A stretch of DNA of 64,000 nucleotides from Pterobdella sp. o SKG-2022. Its lineage: Eukaryota > Annelida > Clitellata > Hirudinida > Piscicolidae. Made by a program: the position numbers and the translations under genes. The DNA is taken from contig OZ038325.1 in assembly GCA_964035795.1 (NCBI GenBank), positions 508,901 to 572,900 on the forward strand, in the 5' to 3' direction. Below the pieces are notes generated by a model. The model saw nothing but the letters and a program-made list of their open reading frames with translations. It was not told the DNA's origin and searched no databases. Below are positions 25,557 to 49,198 of the stretch, piece by piece; position 1 is the first letter of the stretch; each line of letters begins with the position of its first letter.

Positions 25557-26693
25557 AAAAATGGCGCCATCATTCAAATAGATAAATCATATAGCGTTCA
25601 AATTTTTATTTATTCTCCATCAAACTATTTAGTTATTTATCTATTTTTTTTGCTTTAGCTGACAAGTTTGGTGAATAGGTAGCTGAGTTCTAGATTCAAA
25701 TTTGTACACCTATCTTGAATTGTTTAGATTTTTAAATATTTTGTTTATATTTATTTATCCAATCTTTAGTACTGAATTTGTTTTGAGAAAAAACCTGACA
25801 CTGATTGGAATACGGTTAAACTCAGTATGTATTATCAGCATGTTTACAACTCCACCATTTTTTGCAATGAATATCTCGAATACAACTTTACAAATTTATT
25901 GAAATACAACTCGTTAATGGTTTAAAAATATCAAAATGTTTTTCAAGGCTCGAGTATCCATTTTGAGTGAAAATATGATAAGCAACAAATTGGAAAAATA
26001 ACATCAAAAAGAACTGATAAATGTGGTGGTGTGGGAGAACTTGTGAGTAAAATTACGAAGCCTTGAAAAACATTTAAAATTATAATTTAAGCTGTTTTTT
26101 TGAGTGATAATCTAAAAATATAGAACTTCAACAACTTCAAAGAAGAGAACAACCGTGTCGGTTTTGTACAAGTAAACGCGCGTTAACAATTTGCGTTAAA
26201 AACAACGTCTAGGCGATAATAAGGAAAGAAATGCCAAAAAATCTGAATAACACTAATGTTTAAAAGTGAAGTTAAAATAAAACGATGTTTGGATATCTAT
26301 GGAACAGTAATTATGATATTGTAAAGAGAAGAATCACAAAAAACATCAGTAAATATCATTAAGTCCACTTTTAATAAGAGAAATAATAACATAAAACAAA
26401 AGCAGATACATAAACGATAAAAAATAGATTTTTGAGTGATAATGATTTGCTAGCGATAATATATCAGTAATGTTTTATGAGATAAAGTCCTTACATAGAT
26501 ATTGTAATGGATAAGGTGAAAAAACTACTAACAAATAAAAAGGTGAAAAACACAAAGTCAAAAAATCGATAAAAAAATAAAGTATACATGGAATTTTGAA
26601 TTTTGGTTTCACGCTTTTTGCAAGAAGTCCCAAAGTTCATCAAACGAAAAATATTTATTCTATGTTCCAGATTGATTGTGCAAGACAAACTTT
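25557..26693. other. Intergenic DNA between convergent genes
   Basis: AT-rich spacer between the stop codons of the vWA gene and the Ig-domain gene. No coding or structured repeat was seen. Confidence 0.5.
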
Positions 26694-29600
26694 TCATATA
26701 TTGGTGAATGCCTTATTACCGCCCAAGTCAGCCATTCCAAAAGGAGTTGGTGTCTTTTTCTTGTTGTTCATTTCAGAATAGTTGGTGTATTGTGTGGGTG
26801 GAAGGTTGTTGTTTTGCAGAGACTCGTTTAAATTAGGTATGCTTCCACTGCCGCCTGTGTTGTTGTTTGTTTTTTGTTATATGAATCTACACGACACTAA
26901 GCAACATAACAATAAATCACATCCCATCTCACCACACCGCATCCCATCTCATCACACCGCATTCCATCTCACCACACCACATCCCATTACACCACACCTC
27001 ACCACACCACATCCCATCTCACCACACCACATCCCACCTCACCACACAACACCACATCCCACCAAACTACACTTACCCAAATGTCTGGCTCCAATATCCG
27101 GTACTCCTGGACTTCCTCTCACAACATTAGGCGGACTCTGAGCAGGTATGGGGTTGGTGGTGGGGTTGACAGACATATTGGGGGCTGCCCTGGACCCAGA
27201 CACAGTTCTGATAGGGCCTGGCTGTGCCTTCTTGCTGTCCATGGCATTTGATAATGTGGTTTTTTTTTCTTTGTTTGCGCCTGTGGTTAGAGTGTTTGTT
27301 ATATTTTGGGTTTATGTGGGTTTGTTTTTTTGTATTGGTATGTTGATGATAGTATTGGTTGGAAATGGAAATATACACCCTGGAAATGAAGAAAAAAAAA
27401 TCTGCAAAATCACACAAAAACAACAACAAAAACACCTCTGCAAAAACAGCAAACGATGATGATGACGGCGATGATGATGAGGGGGATTCCCAGACCCAGG
27501 ACCACTCCCAATATGGTTTTCTGTTCTGTTATTATTATTATTAATATATTTATTATTATTATTATTATTATTCACCCTGCGTCAGGTCCCCTTTTAACTC
27601 TTCATAAACTTCATCGGTGACCACTGAGGGGAGGAGCGTTGTGTTTTATTTATAACTATTTAGTATTGGTTGACAGGTAATGGTTGATACTAATTTGATT
27701 GACAGTTGAACGATGTTAGTTCTACTTAATTAGTTACCTGATAATTGCACAGAAATTATATCGAAAAGCTTTGTTTCAGTGGGAAACTCAAATATTATCG
27801 CGTTTTTATGATCCACGAAAATAATTATCCAAAGTGATTGATTTGTTGAAAGATTTTTATGGAAAACAGAAAAACAAAAATACCAGTATACGAGTAAGAT
27901 ACAAAGAAGTTATGGATAATATAAGTGTACCAGTGAAGTTGAAGGTCTGGATTTTCTGTTGCATTTTGTTGCTGGCCTGCAAGGAACTGTAAGGGGAAAC
28001 CAAATTATTTTCTTGAAAGAAATCATGGCCATCACTGTATGTATTAAGGTTTTTCTCATTAAATCCTTCAAAGTCATCATCATTATCATGCTTATGAGGG
28101 TTATATTTATCGGGAGGAATGTAGCGGTTTGGGTATTTGGCGGTGTTGGCTTGAAAGTTAGGTTGGAAGTTGGATGGTTTGAAATGGTTATTATAAGAAT
28201 TGTACCCTTGATAGTTGCCTGTAGATCCCATGTTGTAGTTATTGTTGGGAGAGTTGTAACTATTGTTGTTAGTGTTGAAAGCAGGAAGTACATACGACAT
28301 ATATCTATTTTGGTACTCCTCCAAACTAAGTCCATCCGCGTGGTAAGTGGCGACACACCTCCAATATTGTAAACCCAAACATTTTAAAGGCAAGATAGCC
28401 TTAGAGAGTCCGTATAAAAGTTGATCGTACATGCACCCTTGTGGAAGCTCGACACTTCTCCAATGCACTATGGGAGAAGGTGACCCAGACGCCTGGCAAA
28501 GCAACATATCTCCTAACTCGTAAAAATCAGTGGAATTTACTGCGATGTCAGAAAGGGGTGCTGAGGGGTGATTGCATAAAGTAAAGTTTGACGTCATAAT
28601 TGTATTTTGAAATTTAACTTCAATGCGGAAATAGATTAATAAACACACTCAAAGATCAAATTTAAACAAAAATTATTTAAAAAATATTGAAACAGGGAAT
28701 TGAAATCTGACTGTTGAGCTGGATGGTGTAGTTACTGTTAAACTCCTGTTGCATCAGTTTGAGGACGCAAGACAAGCTCTTCATGTGCATCTCTTTCTCC
28801 AGTGTTATATTGTATTGCTGGGCAGATATTATTATTATTATTATTTTTTTTTTTTTTTTCATTGCAAAAATTTACTCTTCTCACCATCGTATACTCCCTG
28901 GTTTCGGTTTGAACATCATCTGCTTCAAAATTGCCCTGCAGATCCAAGTTTTTGATTTCTTCCTTCTCCTTCCTCAGGATGAATTGAGGATTTATCATCA
29001 AGTTTTTGGGCACCTGTAAGAAGGATGGCGTGAGTTGAAGAAAGAGGAGAAGTTGAAGGAGGGTGTGGTGAAGACATGGAAGGAATGGGCGGGTTTGCGG
29101 TAGAATATGTTGTAAGAGAATGGGTGGTGAATGAGTGTAAGAATGGTAAAAAGGTTCAAGGATTTGAATTTTAATATATTATTAAGCTAATTATATTATA
29201 CTGCTGTACATGTGCCAGTAATTGGGATTGACAGCAGTCGGCCTAGGTTATTGATACTATGATGGAGTGACTCATATAAAATAAAAATTATTTAGAACAA
29301 AGTTTTATAGACTGCCAACTCGAGCTAACGTCCAACTTGAAATTATCGAATTCAAGATTCGCCGTTCCCACACTTGGGCAGTTTGCAGGTTACTGGTACC
29401 ACCACACCAACCTTAAGACCTCTGGTACCATCACCCCACCAACCTTAAGACTACTGGTACCACCCCACCAACCTTAAGACTACTGTTACCATCCCACCAA
29501 CCTCAAGATTAGTAGTACCACCCCACTAACCTTAAGACTACTGGTACCACCCCACCAACCTTAAAACTACTGGTACCACCTCACCAACCTTAAGACTACT

Positions 29601-30343
29601 GGTACCACCCCACCAACCTTAAGATTACTAGTACCACCCCACCAACCTTAAGACTACTGATACCCTCCCACCAACATCAGAACCACCACCCCTCTACCAA
29701 CCTTAAGACCACCACCACTCCACCAACCTTAAGACTACTGGTACCCCCCCACCAACCTCAAAACAACTACCCCCCTGCCAACCACCACCACTCCACCAAC
29801 CTTAAGATTACTGGTACAATCAACCATCACATTAGCACCACTCTTCATTTCTCCAGTAACCATGGTCACTACGTTTTCTGTGAGAGTTTTTTGGTGGATG
29901 GTTAGAAGAAGAAGGAGGAGTTTGCTTGCAGGTATTGAAGGAGAGTTTATTTCAAATGAGAGAGAATGAGAAGAGTATATAAATAAATGTAAAATATTTT
30001 GAAGCCATCTTCACCAACCCATATTCCATCCATTCTTAATAATCCTCTTACCACCCACCCACTCACCCACAACAACCAATTGGAAACTAACAGGAGAGAT
30101 CTCTCCCATTTGAGAACAAGTGTAGAAACCATAGTCAGATATTACCACTGACTTGATTCTGAACCAATTTCTACCTTCTATATACCTATCCCCGACCAAA
30201 GGGGTTTTCTGATCCTTGTAGCAAGTAAATTCTGGCCAATTAGGAATAGTAAAAGTGACATTCTTTCCAACTTGCGCTGCAACTATAGTTTGACTTGCAG
30301 CTGTGTGCAACAATGCAACAAAAAGTATGATTGTTGTCAACAT
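26694..30343 (-). CDS. Single-pass Ig-domain membrane protein
   Basis: Read from ATG at 30343. A clear signal peptide (MLTTIILFVALLHTAASQ) leads into an Ig-like fold with paired cysteines (FTCYKD and GFYTCSQ). Further exons follow near 29012-28860 (LVPKNLMINPQFIL), 28805-28690 (YNITLEKEMHMKSLSCVL), and 28620-27950 (second Ig-like unit, MLLCQASGSPSPIVHW to YWRCVATYHAD, then an Asn/Tyr-rich stalk). The transmembrane exon near 27525-27440 reads ILGVVLGLGIPLIIIAVIII. Cytoplasmic exons lie near 27285-27085 and 26830-26694 (ending GGNKAFTNI). It is probably a type I cell-surface receptor or adhesion protein with several N-glycosylation sequons. Some splice phases in the ectodomain were not resolved. 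No ortholog recognised. Confidence 0.65.
29395..29820. repeat. About 30-bp tandem repeat, roughly 14 units
   Basis: Units resembling CCACCAACCTTAAGACTACT plus GGTACCACCC, with substitutions and length variants toward the distal end. Lies in the first intron of the minus-strand Ig-domain gene. Confidence 0.9.
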
Positions 30344-31389
30344 TTTAATCTGTTGTGGAAGTTTTCTTTGTAAATTTTGTTTGTTTTTACATTTTTATTA
30401 GAAGAGAAAGGTGTTTAAAGTTGGTTTGGTAAAATTTTTGAAGGATTTATTTTTGGAAACATTCAAAAATAAATATATTCAAAAGCGCATCTTTCGAAAT
30501 ATCAACATTTTGTTGCAAAATGAAAGAGTTAAACTAAAAATGAAGCTGATTTTAAAAAAATAAAAAGCAAACAAACCTTGAGAATTTGCTCGAAATATCT
30601 TCAAAAAAAACAAGAATATTCTTTTTATAAAGAAATCTTCCTGGAGCAGTTCATCTACCCCTGTACTGGTTCAGGTGCGTATGACAGGTGAGTAACCAAA
30701 GAGACTGTTTAAGCTTTGTATTTAAATACTCCCTTTTATTATCACTACACAACCTTTTCATGGCTATTCATTTAAACTTTGCATTGAGAAAATTTTCAAC
30801 CAGCTTTATTTTTAGATTTTAAAAATGTTACTACTCATGGCATTAGACCGCCATTTTGGTTCATTTTTGTATCAGCCTTTCATTTAATCAATTAATTTTT
30901 CGAATAAAAATTTTTTTTCAACTTTTGAAATTTGTGCAAAATTTTCTATCAAAAATAAATTTCAAAAATAAAAAAATTGGACTTACAAATGCTCAGATTT
31001 GCTTTATTCAAACAAATAATGATTTATGCTTGAATGAATGGAGATAAAAAAAACTCCAAGTAGAAAAGTAATTTAATGATAAAATCAATAAACGATAATA
31101 TGAACAAAGATATGCAAACAAAAAAATAAATAAAGATGGGTGAAGATGGTAAAAATATGAATGAAACAATGGAAAAAACAATAATAAACGTAAAGTAAAA
31201 AATTGAATTTGTGCAATTGAAAAAAAGGTTATAAAAACAAAAAAAAAACAAAAATTCACTGTGAAAAGAATATAGAAAAATAGAAATAAAAATAGAAATA
31301 ATAAAAATAAAAGCTATGAAAACAAAGAATATAATGGAAGCAATAGAAAAAAATGTAATAAAAATTGGGAAATAATAAGATCAATTTTA

Positions 31390-31445
<56 letters not shown>

Positions 31446-33100
31446 GTAAGTCGATCATTTGATCGCCCCTAACTGGGGTTTCCGGTTAATAACAACAAAA
31501 ACAATAATAACAAAAATAGAAGCAACAAAAAAATGAAAACACCAAAAAAAATAAAAATAAGAAAATTAAAAATAGAAACAACAACAAAAATAAAAAGGAT
31601 ACAAACCGCACTCTACTGAACTATGACGTAGCCAATTTACAAAGTTTTCTGACCACGTGTTTGCTATAATTTATTCAATTATTATGACCATAATTATTAT
31701 AATTATTATTTACTAGTTAAAATAATATTATTTTATACTATTATGATAATAGTTATAAAAATAATATTAATAATTATTATTTTGCAAAAATTATATTTAT
31801 TATTTATGAATATTATTATCTGGTAATTATGGCATAATATGAAGATAATATTAGTTGCGTTAAAAACAACAGCAATATATTACGATGAAGTTATCGTTAT
31901 TTATAGTGGCATAGTTTACAGTGGTGATGGTGGTAATACTTTTGGAATGCTTTGCTCAATGTAACAAGTGTTTATAAACATTGTTCTGAAACGGAAAGAG
32001 TTTCGCGCAGAAAATGGCGGATGTAAGTGACGCAGTTTGAATATGGTACATTTCGGGAAGTTTTAACCAAATCGAATTCACAATAAAAACAGGAAAAAGA
32101 TCAAAAAATATCGAGGTTGGACGCTTAAAAATGAATTTAAATGCTCAAAAGTTGACTGAGGTTAAAAACATTTGAGTGTCGAGCGATATGTGGAGAATTT
32201 GAATTATAATTCCATGCATTTACAAGGAGTATATAAATTATGAATGGTTGACTATATTTAATGATTATTAGTTATTTACAATTGAAATTTTATTTATTTA
32301 TAATATTTTATTATTTATATGGATAATTATCAATTTTTTTTTAAATTTTAAAAACGAAATCAAGTTCAAATAAAAAAAAAAGTTGTGTAAATTAACTTTT
32401 AAACTTGAGCAAAGTTTTTAACAAAGGAATGTGCGATTTCCATTGGAAAATCTAACAAAAACAAAATGGAAATATATTTTCGACTTTTAGAAAAAATCAA
32501 TTTTTCAATGCCCTAAGGTTATCTACCTTTGAATTAATATAAAAAATATAAATAAAAACAACAACAATAATAATAACAATAATAATAACAATAATAATTG
32601 AAAAAATAAAAATAAGAAACAGTATAAAAGAGTTGATCTCAGTGAGAGGTAGGACCAAAGAGGAAATCTCGCCTTTGCAAGTTCCAAACCATTTATTTTT
32701 TTTATTATTTCACTCTTGTTATTAATGTCGCTATCATTTGATTGTTAGTGTTATCATTGTTGTTTTGGTCGTTATTGTTATTGTTGTTATTGTTATCGCT
32801 ATGGTTATTGTTATTATCGTTATTAATGTTATTATTGTTATTATTGTCATTATTATCGTTATTATTTTTTTTTCTTTAAACATCAAAAATAAACAAAAAA
32901 AATAACAAATAATAGTAAAAATAACAATTAATAAAAAAAGAATAATATATAAAAAAATAATAATAACAAAAATAACAAGAAAAATAGAATCTTATTGTTC
33001 TCAAACCCTAAAGAAATAATGAATAAATCAAATCAGCGAGGTCATCATCATCATTGCAAGTCAACAATAAAGATAACAATAAACCATAACAATAATAACA
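30344..33100. other. AT-rich intergenic DNA
   Basis: Separates the 5' end of the Ig-domain gene from the 3' end of the CDK5 activator. It contains AAT runs near 31391-31441, imperfect AAT/AAC/GTT tracts at 32550-32870 and a YY1-like AAAATGGCGGATG at 32011. No convincing exon was found. Confidence 0.5.
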
Positions 33101-33101
33101 A

Positions 33102-35467
<2,366 letters not shown>

Positions 35468-35667
35468 NNNNNNNNNNNNNNNNNNNNNNNNNNNNNNNNN
35501 NNNNNNNNNNNNNNNNNNNNNNNNNNNNNNNNNNNNNNNNNNNNNNNNNNNNNNNNNNNNNNNNNNNNNNNNNNNNNNNNNNNNNNNNNNNNNNNNNNNN
35601 NNNNNNNNNNNNNNNNNNNNNNNNNNNNNNNNNNNNNNNNNNNNNNNNNNNNNNNNNNNNNNNNNNN
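35468..35667. other. Assembly gap, 200 N
   Basis: Exactly 200 undetermined bases, so a scaffold join of arbitrary length. It truncates the 5' part of the CDK5 activator. It must also hide the 5' exons of the ZnT5-like gene, unless the join is wrong. Confidence 0.99.
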
Positions 35668-35808
35668 TGTTATAGCATTTTTCTAGAGGCATCATATAAA
35701 TCTATTCCAATTAATTAATTATGTCAATTATTCACGTTTCAATACATTTCTTAGATAATATTTTCGATACTCTCAACTTAATTATAAAACTAATCACCCC
35801 TCCACAAG

Positions 35809-36988
35809 TTGGTATCAGTAGCTGGCTTATGTGTCAACTTAGTAGGAATCTTCGCCTTCAGACACACTCACTCTCATGGAGGCAAACCCTGCCACAGCAG
35901 TTCTCAACCTGCACAACATACCCACTCGCACTCGCATGGTTGGGATTTATTCAACATATATCGTTGATGGTGGTGTTGTAACGTTTTCAAATCAGATTTG
36001 GATGTAGTTTATTATAGAATGTAACTTTTAAGATATATATTTTTTTTGAAACTATTTTTTCTGTTTTTACATCAAAAATAAAAAAGTTTGGAATAAATTC
36101 ACTTAATAAAAAATCCTTGACCTGTATTTTTCGATAAGTTTGATTTCATCATGAATATTTATTAATCATAGATCTGACTGAACCACACACCACCACACAG
36201 GCCACCATGGACACAGCCACGACTCCCAAGAACCTGCCTCTGTGGTGCATGTCCACAACACCAATATGGAAGGTAGCTTCTGCTTGGTTTTTATGATGTA
36301 TTATTATGGAAATGCATTTTGAGTTATTGTTTGTTAACCGAGTTTTGTGATAGGCTGAATTTAAAGATTAAAATATTGCCAAAATTATTAATGTATTTAT
36401 AGTCTATTTGAGTTTATTTATCATTGATTTATTGTTTTGTAATTTCTTATCCATTTGGAAATCAATTTGTTTTTTAATTATTCGTTTGTTATTCATACAC
36501 CAACCAACTACCCAGGCGTTTTCCTGCACATAATGGCTGACACATTGGGAAGTATGGGAGTCATCGTATCTACCTTCCTAATACAGACATTCGGATGGAG
36601 AATTGCCGATCCTATCTGCTCTGTATTCATTTCATTACTCATCTTCTTTAGCGTTCTTCCATTGGTTAAAGAAACGGGTCACATTTTGCTGCTTAGAACT
36701 CCCGATGAAACTGGTGCATCTCTCAGTGCTGTTCTTAATAAGGTTTACTGTTTTTGTATGTTCATTATGACTCAAAGCGGTGATGACGAAAATAACTATC
36801 ACCATCATCACTACCTTCTCATCGCCACCACAATCACCCCCTCGCTTTTCACCACAAAGGTGAATAGCCTAGATGGAGTGGTGAGTCATAGTGATCAGAG
36901 GTTCTGGAGGCATTCGTCAACAGTGTTGTGCGGCAGTTTGCATGTGCAAGTCAAAGCTCACGTTGTGGAGCAAAAGATGGTGTCTCTG
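35809..36988 (+). CDS. SLC30A5-like: Zinc transporter of the ZnT5 (SLC30A5) type, C-terminal part only
   Basis: Cation-diffusion-facilitator zinc/proton antiporter of the early secretory pathway. Exons in phase: 35809-35938 (GLCVNLVGIFAF, then His-rich loop THSHGGKPCHSS), 36201-36272 (HHGHSHDSQEP), 36516-36742 (FLHIMADTLGSMGVIVS, where the HxxxD zinc site lies in TM V, then WRIADPICSVFISLLIF, TM VI), and 36860-36988 (FWRHSSTVLCGSLHVQV, the cytosolic CTD). The Cys-containing His loop and HIMADTLGS favour ZnT5 over ZnT7. Exons for the large N-terminal membrane region and for the last part of the CTD were not found. A short exon-like ORF at 37262-37313 (FPSGPEDLQPIICK), with good splice sites, could belong here but does not resemble ZnT5. 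Confidence 0.85.
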
Positions 36989-37382
36989 GTGAGTTGGCCT
37001 GTGTTTGGGTGGATGTGTGTGGTTGTTCTGTTGCGTCTAAACAAACAGCCAATAACAAACCAGTGTTTTTCTTGGAATGTTTAACTGAAAGCTTATTGGC
37101 TAATCTGTTCCATAAACTTTTTGAGTCATGGGGTCTGTAATGACGACAACAGTTTGTATCGATAATATCTTCTGATGTTTCCAACTATTTATTTATATTA
37201 TAAACTATTCATAAATAAATATAAATAATTAGTTGATAATATTCAATACAAACTTCTTCCAGTTGAAGACATTCCCATCAGGACCTGAAGACCTGCAACC
37301 AATCATTTGTAAGGTACTTCATTATGACCGCCCCATCAACCAATCAAATCACCCATTATCATCAGCCAATCTGATCAGCCAA

Positions 37383-37900
37383 TCACAACCTGGATCTAGG
37401 TTGGTTCTTGAGCATGATTGTGGTGGGAGGTGGAGCCAAATGGGTGTACTCCAGGTTGGTGAAGGTAGAAGTTTTGGCGGCAAATCTCAAGTCACGTGAA
37501 GAGCCATCTGAACTGTTGAGACTTTTGGAGCCTGTTAGAAAGGTGGTGGTGACGTCATGATTTGACAGAATAGCGTCATTTTTTTAAACGTGGCGTCATG
37601 GTGTTTTAGTGAAATATTTTGTTGTGTGAGAAATGTTTTAAAAATGTATTGTAGTTAGGATTGTCATTTTTCAACTACACTCAAACACATTTCAAGCCCC
37701 CTTCCCTTCTACCAATCACACTCCTTCTTTCCATCCAACCACACTCTTTTCCCTAGACCCCCTTCGCCCCAAACCACCTATAGTGCTTATAGATCTTTCC
37801 TCGGACTCCAGAGGATTGGAAGAGAATGACTGACGCGTGTTTACTCCGCCCATCACATGCCACACCACTCGAGCATGCTATTTTTAACCTGAGCACCATT
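37383..37900 (-). CDS. C-terminal exons of an unidentified minus-strand gene
   Basis: Exon 37531-37383 has an acceptor CTAACAG and reads SKSLNSSDGSSRDLRFAA to a stop after NQPRSRL. An upstream open segment near 37890-37750 (TRQSFSSNPLESEERS) joins it in phase through a GTGTGG donor. Both are Ser/Arg-rich with non-repetitive composition, like the cytoplasmic tail of a receptor or channel. The opposite strand also has an open frame here (FLSMIVVGGGAKWVYS), so the strand is uncertain. No family recognised. Confidence 0.35.
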
Positions 37901-38443
37901 AATACTGTTAGTTTTCGTTTTTTATTTTTCTTTTTTTTGTTGTTGTTTTTTTGTAGTTGTTTTGTTGTTGTTGCTGTTGTTTTTGATGTTATTTTTGTTT
38001 TTTTGTAGTTGTTTTTTTGTTTTTCTTTGTTGTTGTTGTTGTTGTTTTTTTGTTGTTTTTTGTTGTTGTTGTTTTTACTGTTATTTTTCTTGTAAATAAA
38101 AAAATTTCTGTTAGAAAAAAATCGTTATTGCATGAGTGTTGTTTGATTGTTATGATTTTTGTTGTTTGTTTGTTATGATTTATATGATTGTTATGATGCT
38201 TTTTTTAATTTTTGTACAGTGTTACTATTTTTAGTTTTTTTATCCATTGTTTTTCAATATTTTGTTTGACACTACAAATCTAATGAATAACTGAGAGAAA
38301 AAATAGTATGAAGAAAAATAATGTGGGAAAAAACTAAAAAAAAATAGAAATAATAAAAAAAATAATAATAATAAATAAAAATAATAATAATAAAAATAAT
38401 TTAAAAAAATAATAAAAATAATAAAAAATAAAATAAAAAGAGA

Positions 38444-38486
<43 letters not shown>

Positions 38487-38938
38487 TGTCACAAGAGTGA
38501 GTTGTATTGTAGCGGGGTTTCCAATAATAAAAACATAGGAATAACAACAACAAAAGTTACAAAGAATAAAAATAAACATAAAGAAACAATTGTTATTATG
38601 TTGTTGCTAGTATTACTAAATCGATGGAGCAGGGGAATAAGGGAAAAATATATATACAGACAAAAAGGGTCTTCTGCCATTTTGTTTACTTTTGAAATGT
38701 TATTTTATTATTACGATTATTGTTTTTATTATTAAGAATAATGTTGTTATTCTATTGGAATTGTTTTACTATTTGTATTATTGTTTTTAAATTACCGATA
38801 TATTTATTATTGTTATTATTTTGTATTATTGTTTTTAAATTACCGATATATTTATTATTTTTATTATTTTGTATTATTGTTTTTATTATCATTTGAATGA
38901 AGAGCATCTCCGATCAATAAGTCTGCCTGTTCTGCACA
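37901..38938. other. Microsatellite-rich spacer
   Basis: GTT/TTTTG tracts (37925-38090), AAT/AAAT tracts (38330-38485) and a 60-bp segment repeated two to three times near 38768-38888 (core TTTTTAAATTACCGATATAT). No coding sequence seen. Confidence 0.6.
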
Positions 38939-38970
38939 AGAATGTGTGTGTGTGTGTTTGTGTGTGTGTG

Positions 38971-39214
38971 GCGTCTTTACGGTTTCAACAGAAAGAAAGA
39001 GCTAGAAGATAAATCAAAAAATTCCCTAGCTTACTCATATGCAGGATGCACCAAAATATGTGCAAATAAAGCAAACCACTACAGGCAGATACATCAAACA
39101 CAACAAACCATAAGATGTGAATACTGTGGCCTGAGCTTTAAACACCAAGGCATCCATAACCATCGCAAAAAATGCTCAACTTCCAATCTATTGCACCTGC
39201 CACATGGTGGATAA
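38971..39214 (+). mobile_element. LINE copy 1: 3' terminal fragment with C-terminal zinc fingers
   Basis: Only the last 70-80 codons of a non-LTR retrotransposon ORF2 remain. They carry two Cys/His fingers (CTKICANKANHYRQIH and CEYCGLSFKHQGIHNHRKKC) and stop at 39212-39214. The same architecture ends copy 2 at 40806-41019, so both belong to one family. It is severely 5'-truncated. A short TG tract lies immediately 5' (38943-38970) and another immediately 3' (39223-39255). Confidence 0.8.
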
Positions 39215-39685
39215 AGCAAAGACTGTGTGTTTTTTTGTGTGTGTGTGTGTGTTTCTTTATGTGCGAAGGGTTTTTGTATGCTTTTCATCGTGTGTATATC
39301 TGTGTGTGTTTGTGTGTGTGTGTTTTCTGGTGTGTACGTGATCATAATTACCTAAGTTATTTCTTTTTTCGTATGCGTTTTTATGCGTTTGTGTTGTTTG
39401 TGCTTACGTTTCATACACATGTGTTTTTCCATGCTTATGAGCTTTTTTCATCTTATTTGTTTGTATGCTTGTGAGGTCATGAGTTTTTCAAACATACTTA
39501 AACTTCATTTTGTATTCTTGTTTATGTGCATACTTAAGTTATGTTTATGTGTTTTTCTTTTTGTGTACATCGATTAGTGTTGTTGTTTGTGCACACATGT
39601 GTGTTTTATGTGCCTGTTTTCACTTGGAACATGCTTCCCTAAATCACAGTTGCGAGCGAGTAAATAAATTATAGTCGGTGTGTTT

Positions 39686-40026
<341 letters not shown>

Positions 40027-41019
40027 CGCCCATGCTTTTGACTGAGAATAAACTTTAGCAAAACAAAATACATGACCATTCTACCAAAAAACTCAATTTC
40101 AAGCCTCAACACAACGCTGGCAATACGTAACGATATAAACATCGAACAAGTGACACAGTTTAAATACCTGGGCAGTATCTTAAACAGTGACAACACAGTC
40201 AATACAGAAGTTGAATCAGGTATCAATAAAGCATCCCAAGTCTTTCGCAGCCTTAGTCGGTTGGTATGGTATCAACGGAAAATAAAAGTTTCCACCAAAC
40301 TGAAACTTTTCAAAGCCGTTATAATACCAACGCTATTATACGGCAGCGAGACTTGGAATGTTCTTCAATGCCACATACAGCGTCTCCAAGTGTTCACAAA
40401 CAGGTGTCTGAGAATCATCACGGGGACTTCTCTTTGGGACAAACTGAGAAACACCCAACTATGATGTAAATCAAAAATAGAGCGAGTTGACGTGATGATT
40501 CAACGAAGAAGACTCCAGTGGCTTGGGCACTTGGAAAGAATGGAAAATTCAAGGCTCCAGAAGAAATTAATGGTGAGCAAAATTGCTGAAGGTTCACGGT
40601 CTCAAGGTGGTCAAAAGAAGAGATGGCATGACCTTATATATACAGACCTAAAAAAGCTAAACATTGTTGACACCTGGAAAACAGAAGCTGGCAACAGAAA
40701 CGATTGGCGCAAAAATATCAAATCGCTATCACAAAAAACAAATGAAGAAGCTGAAAGAAACGAGCAATCAAAAAAAGATTTGAAAAAATATATTTTTGAT
40801 GTTCACTCCAAAAGCTCTTCATTCCAATGCCAGCATCCAGGTTGCAACAAAATAGCGGTCAACAAGGCAGGTCTGACAAACCACATCCGCCAAGTCCACA
40901 AAACACCATTACAACATTGCCCGAATTGCAATAACGTTTTCAAAAAACAAGGACTTCATAACCACGTGAAGAAATGTTCCAGAAATCAATCTTCAGTGCA
41001 CCTACTGTCAAGTGGATAA
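40027..41019 (+). mobile_element. LINE copy 2: 5'-truncated ORF2 (RT end, connector, zinc fingers)
   Basis: Begins inside the reverse transcriptase (INFSKTKYM, then FKYLGSILNSD) and continues through the thumb/connector (PTLLYGSETW and RRRLQWLGHLERM). It ends in two C-terminal Cys/His fingers (CQHPGCNKIAVNKAGLTNH and CPNCNNVFKKQGLHNHVKKC) and a stop at 41017-41019. One in-frame TGA at 40462-40464 sits where a CGA arginine would fit, a CpG decay signature. Otherwise the frame is open for about 980 nt, so the copy is fairly young. The 3' UTR is under 20 nt before a (GT)n array. Clade could be CR1-, RTE- or jockey-like; not decided. Confidence 0.88.
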
Positions 41020-41033
41020 CGCACTTCCAAGTC

Positions 41034-49198
<8,165 letters not shown>

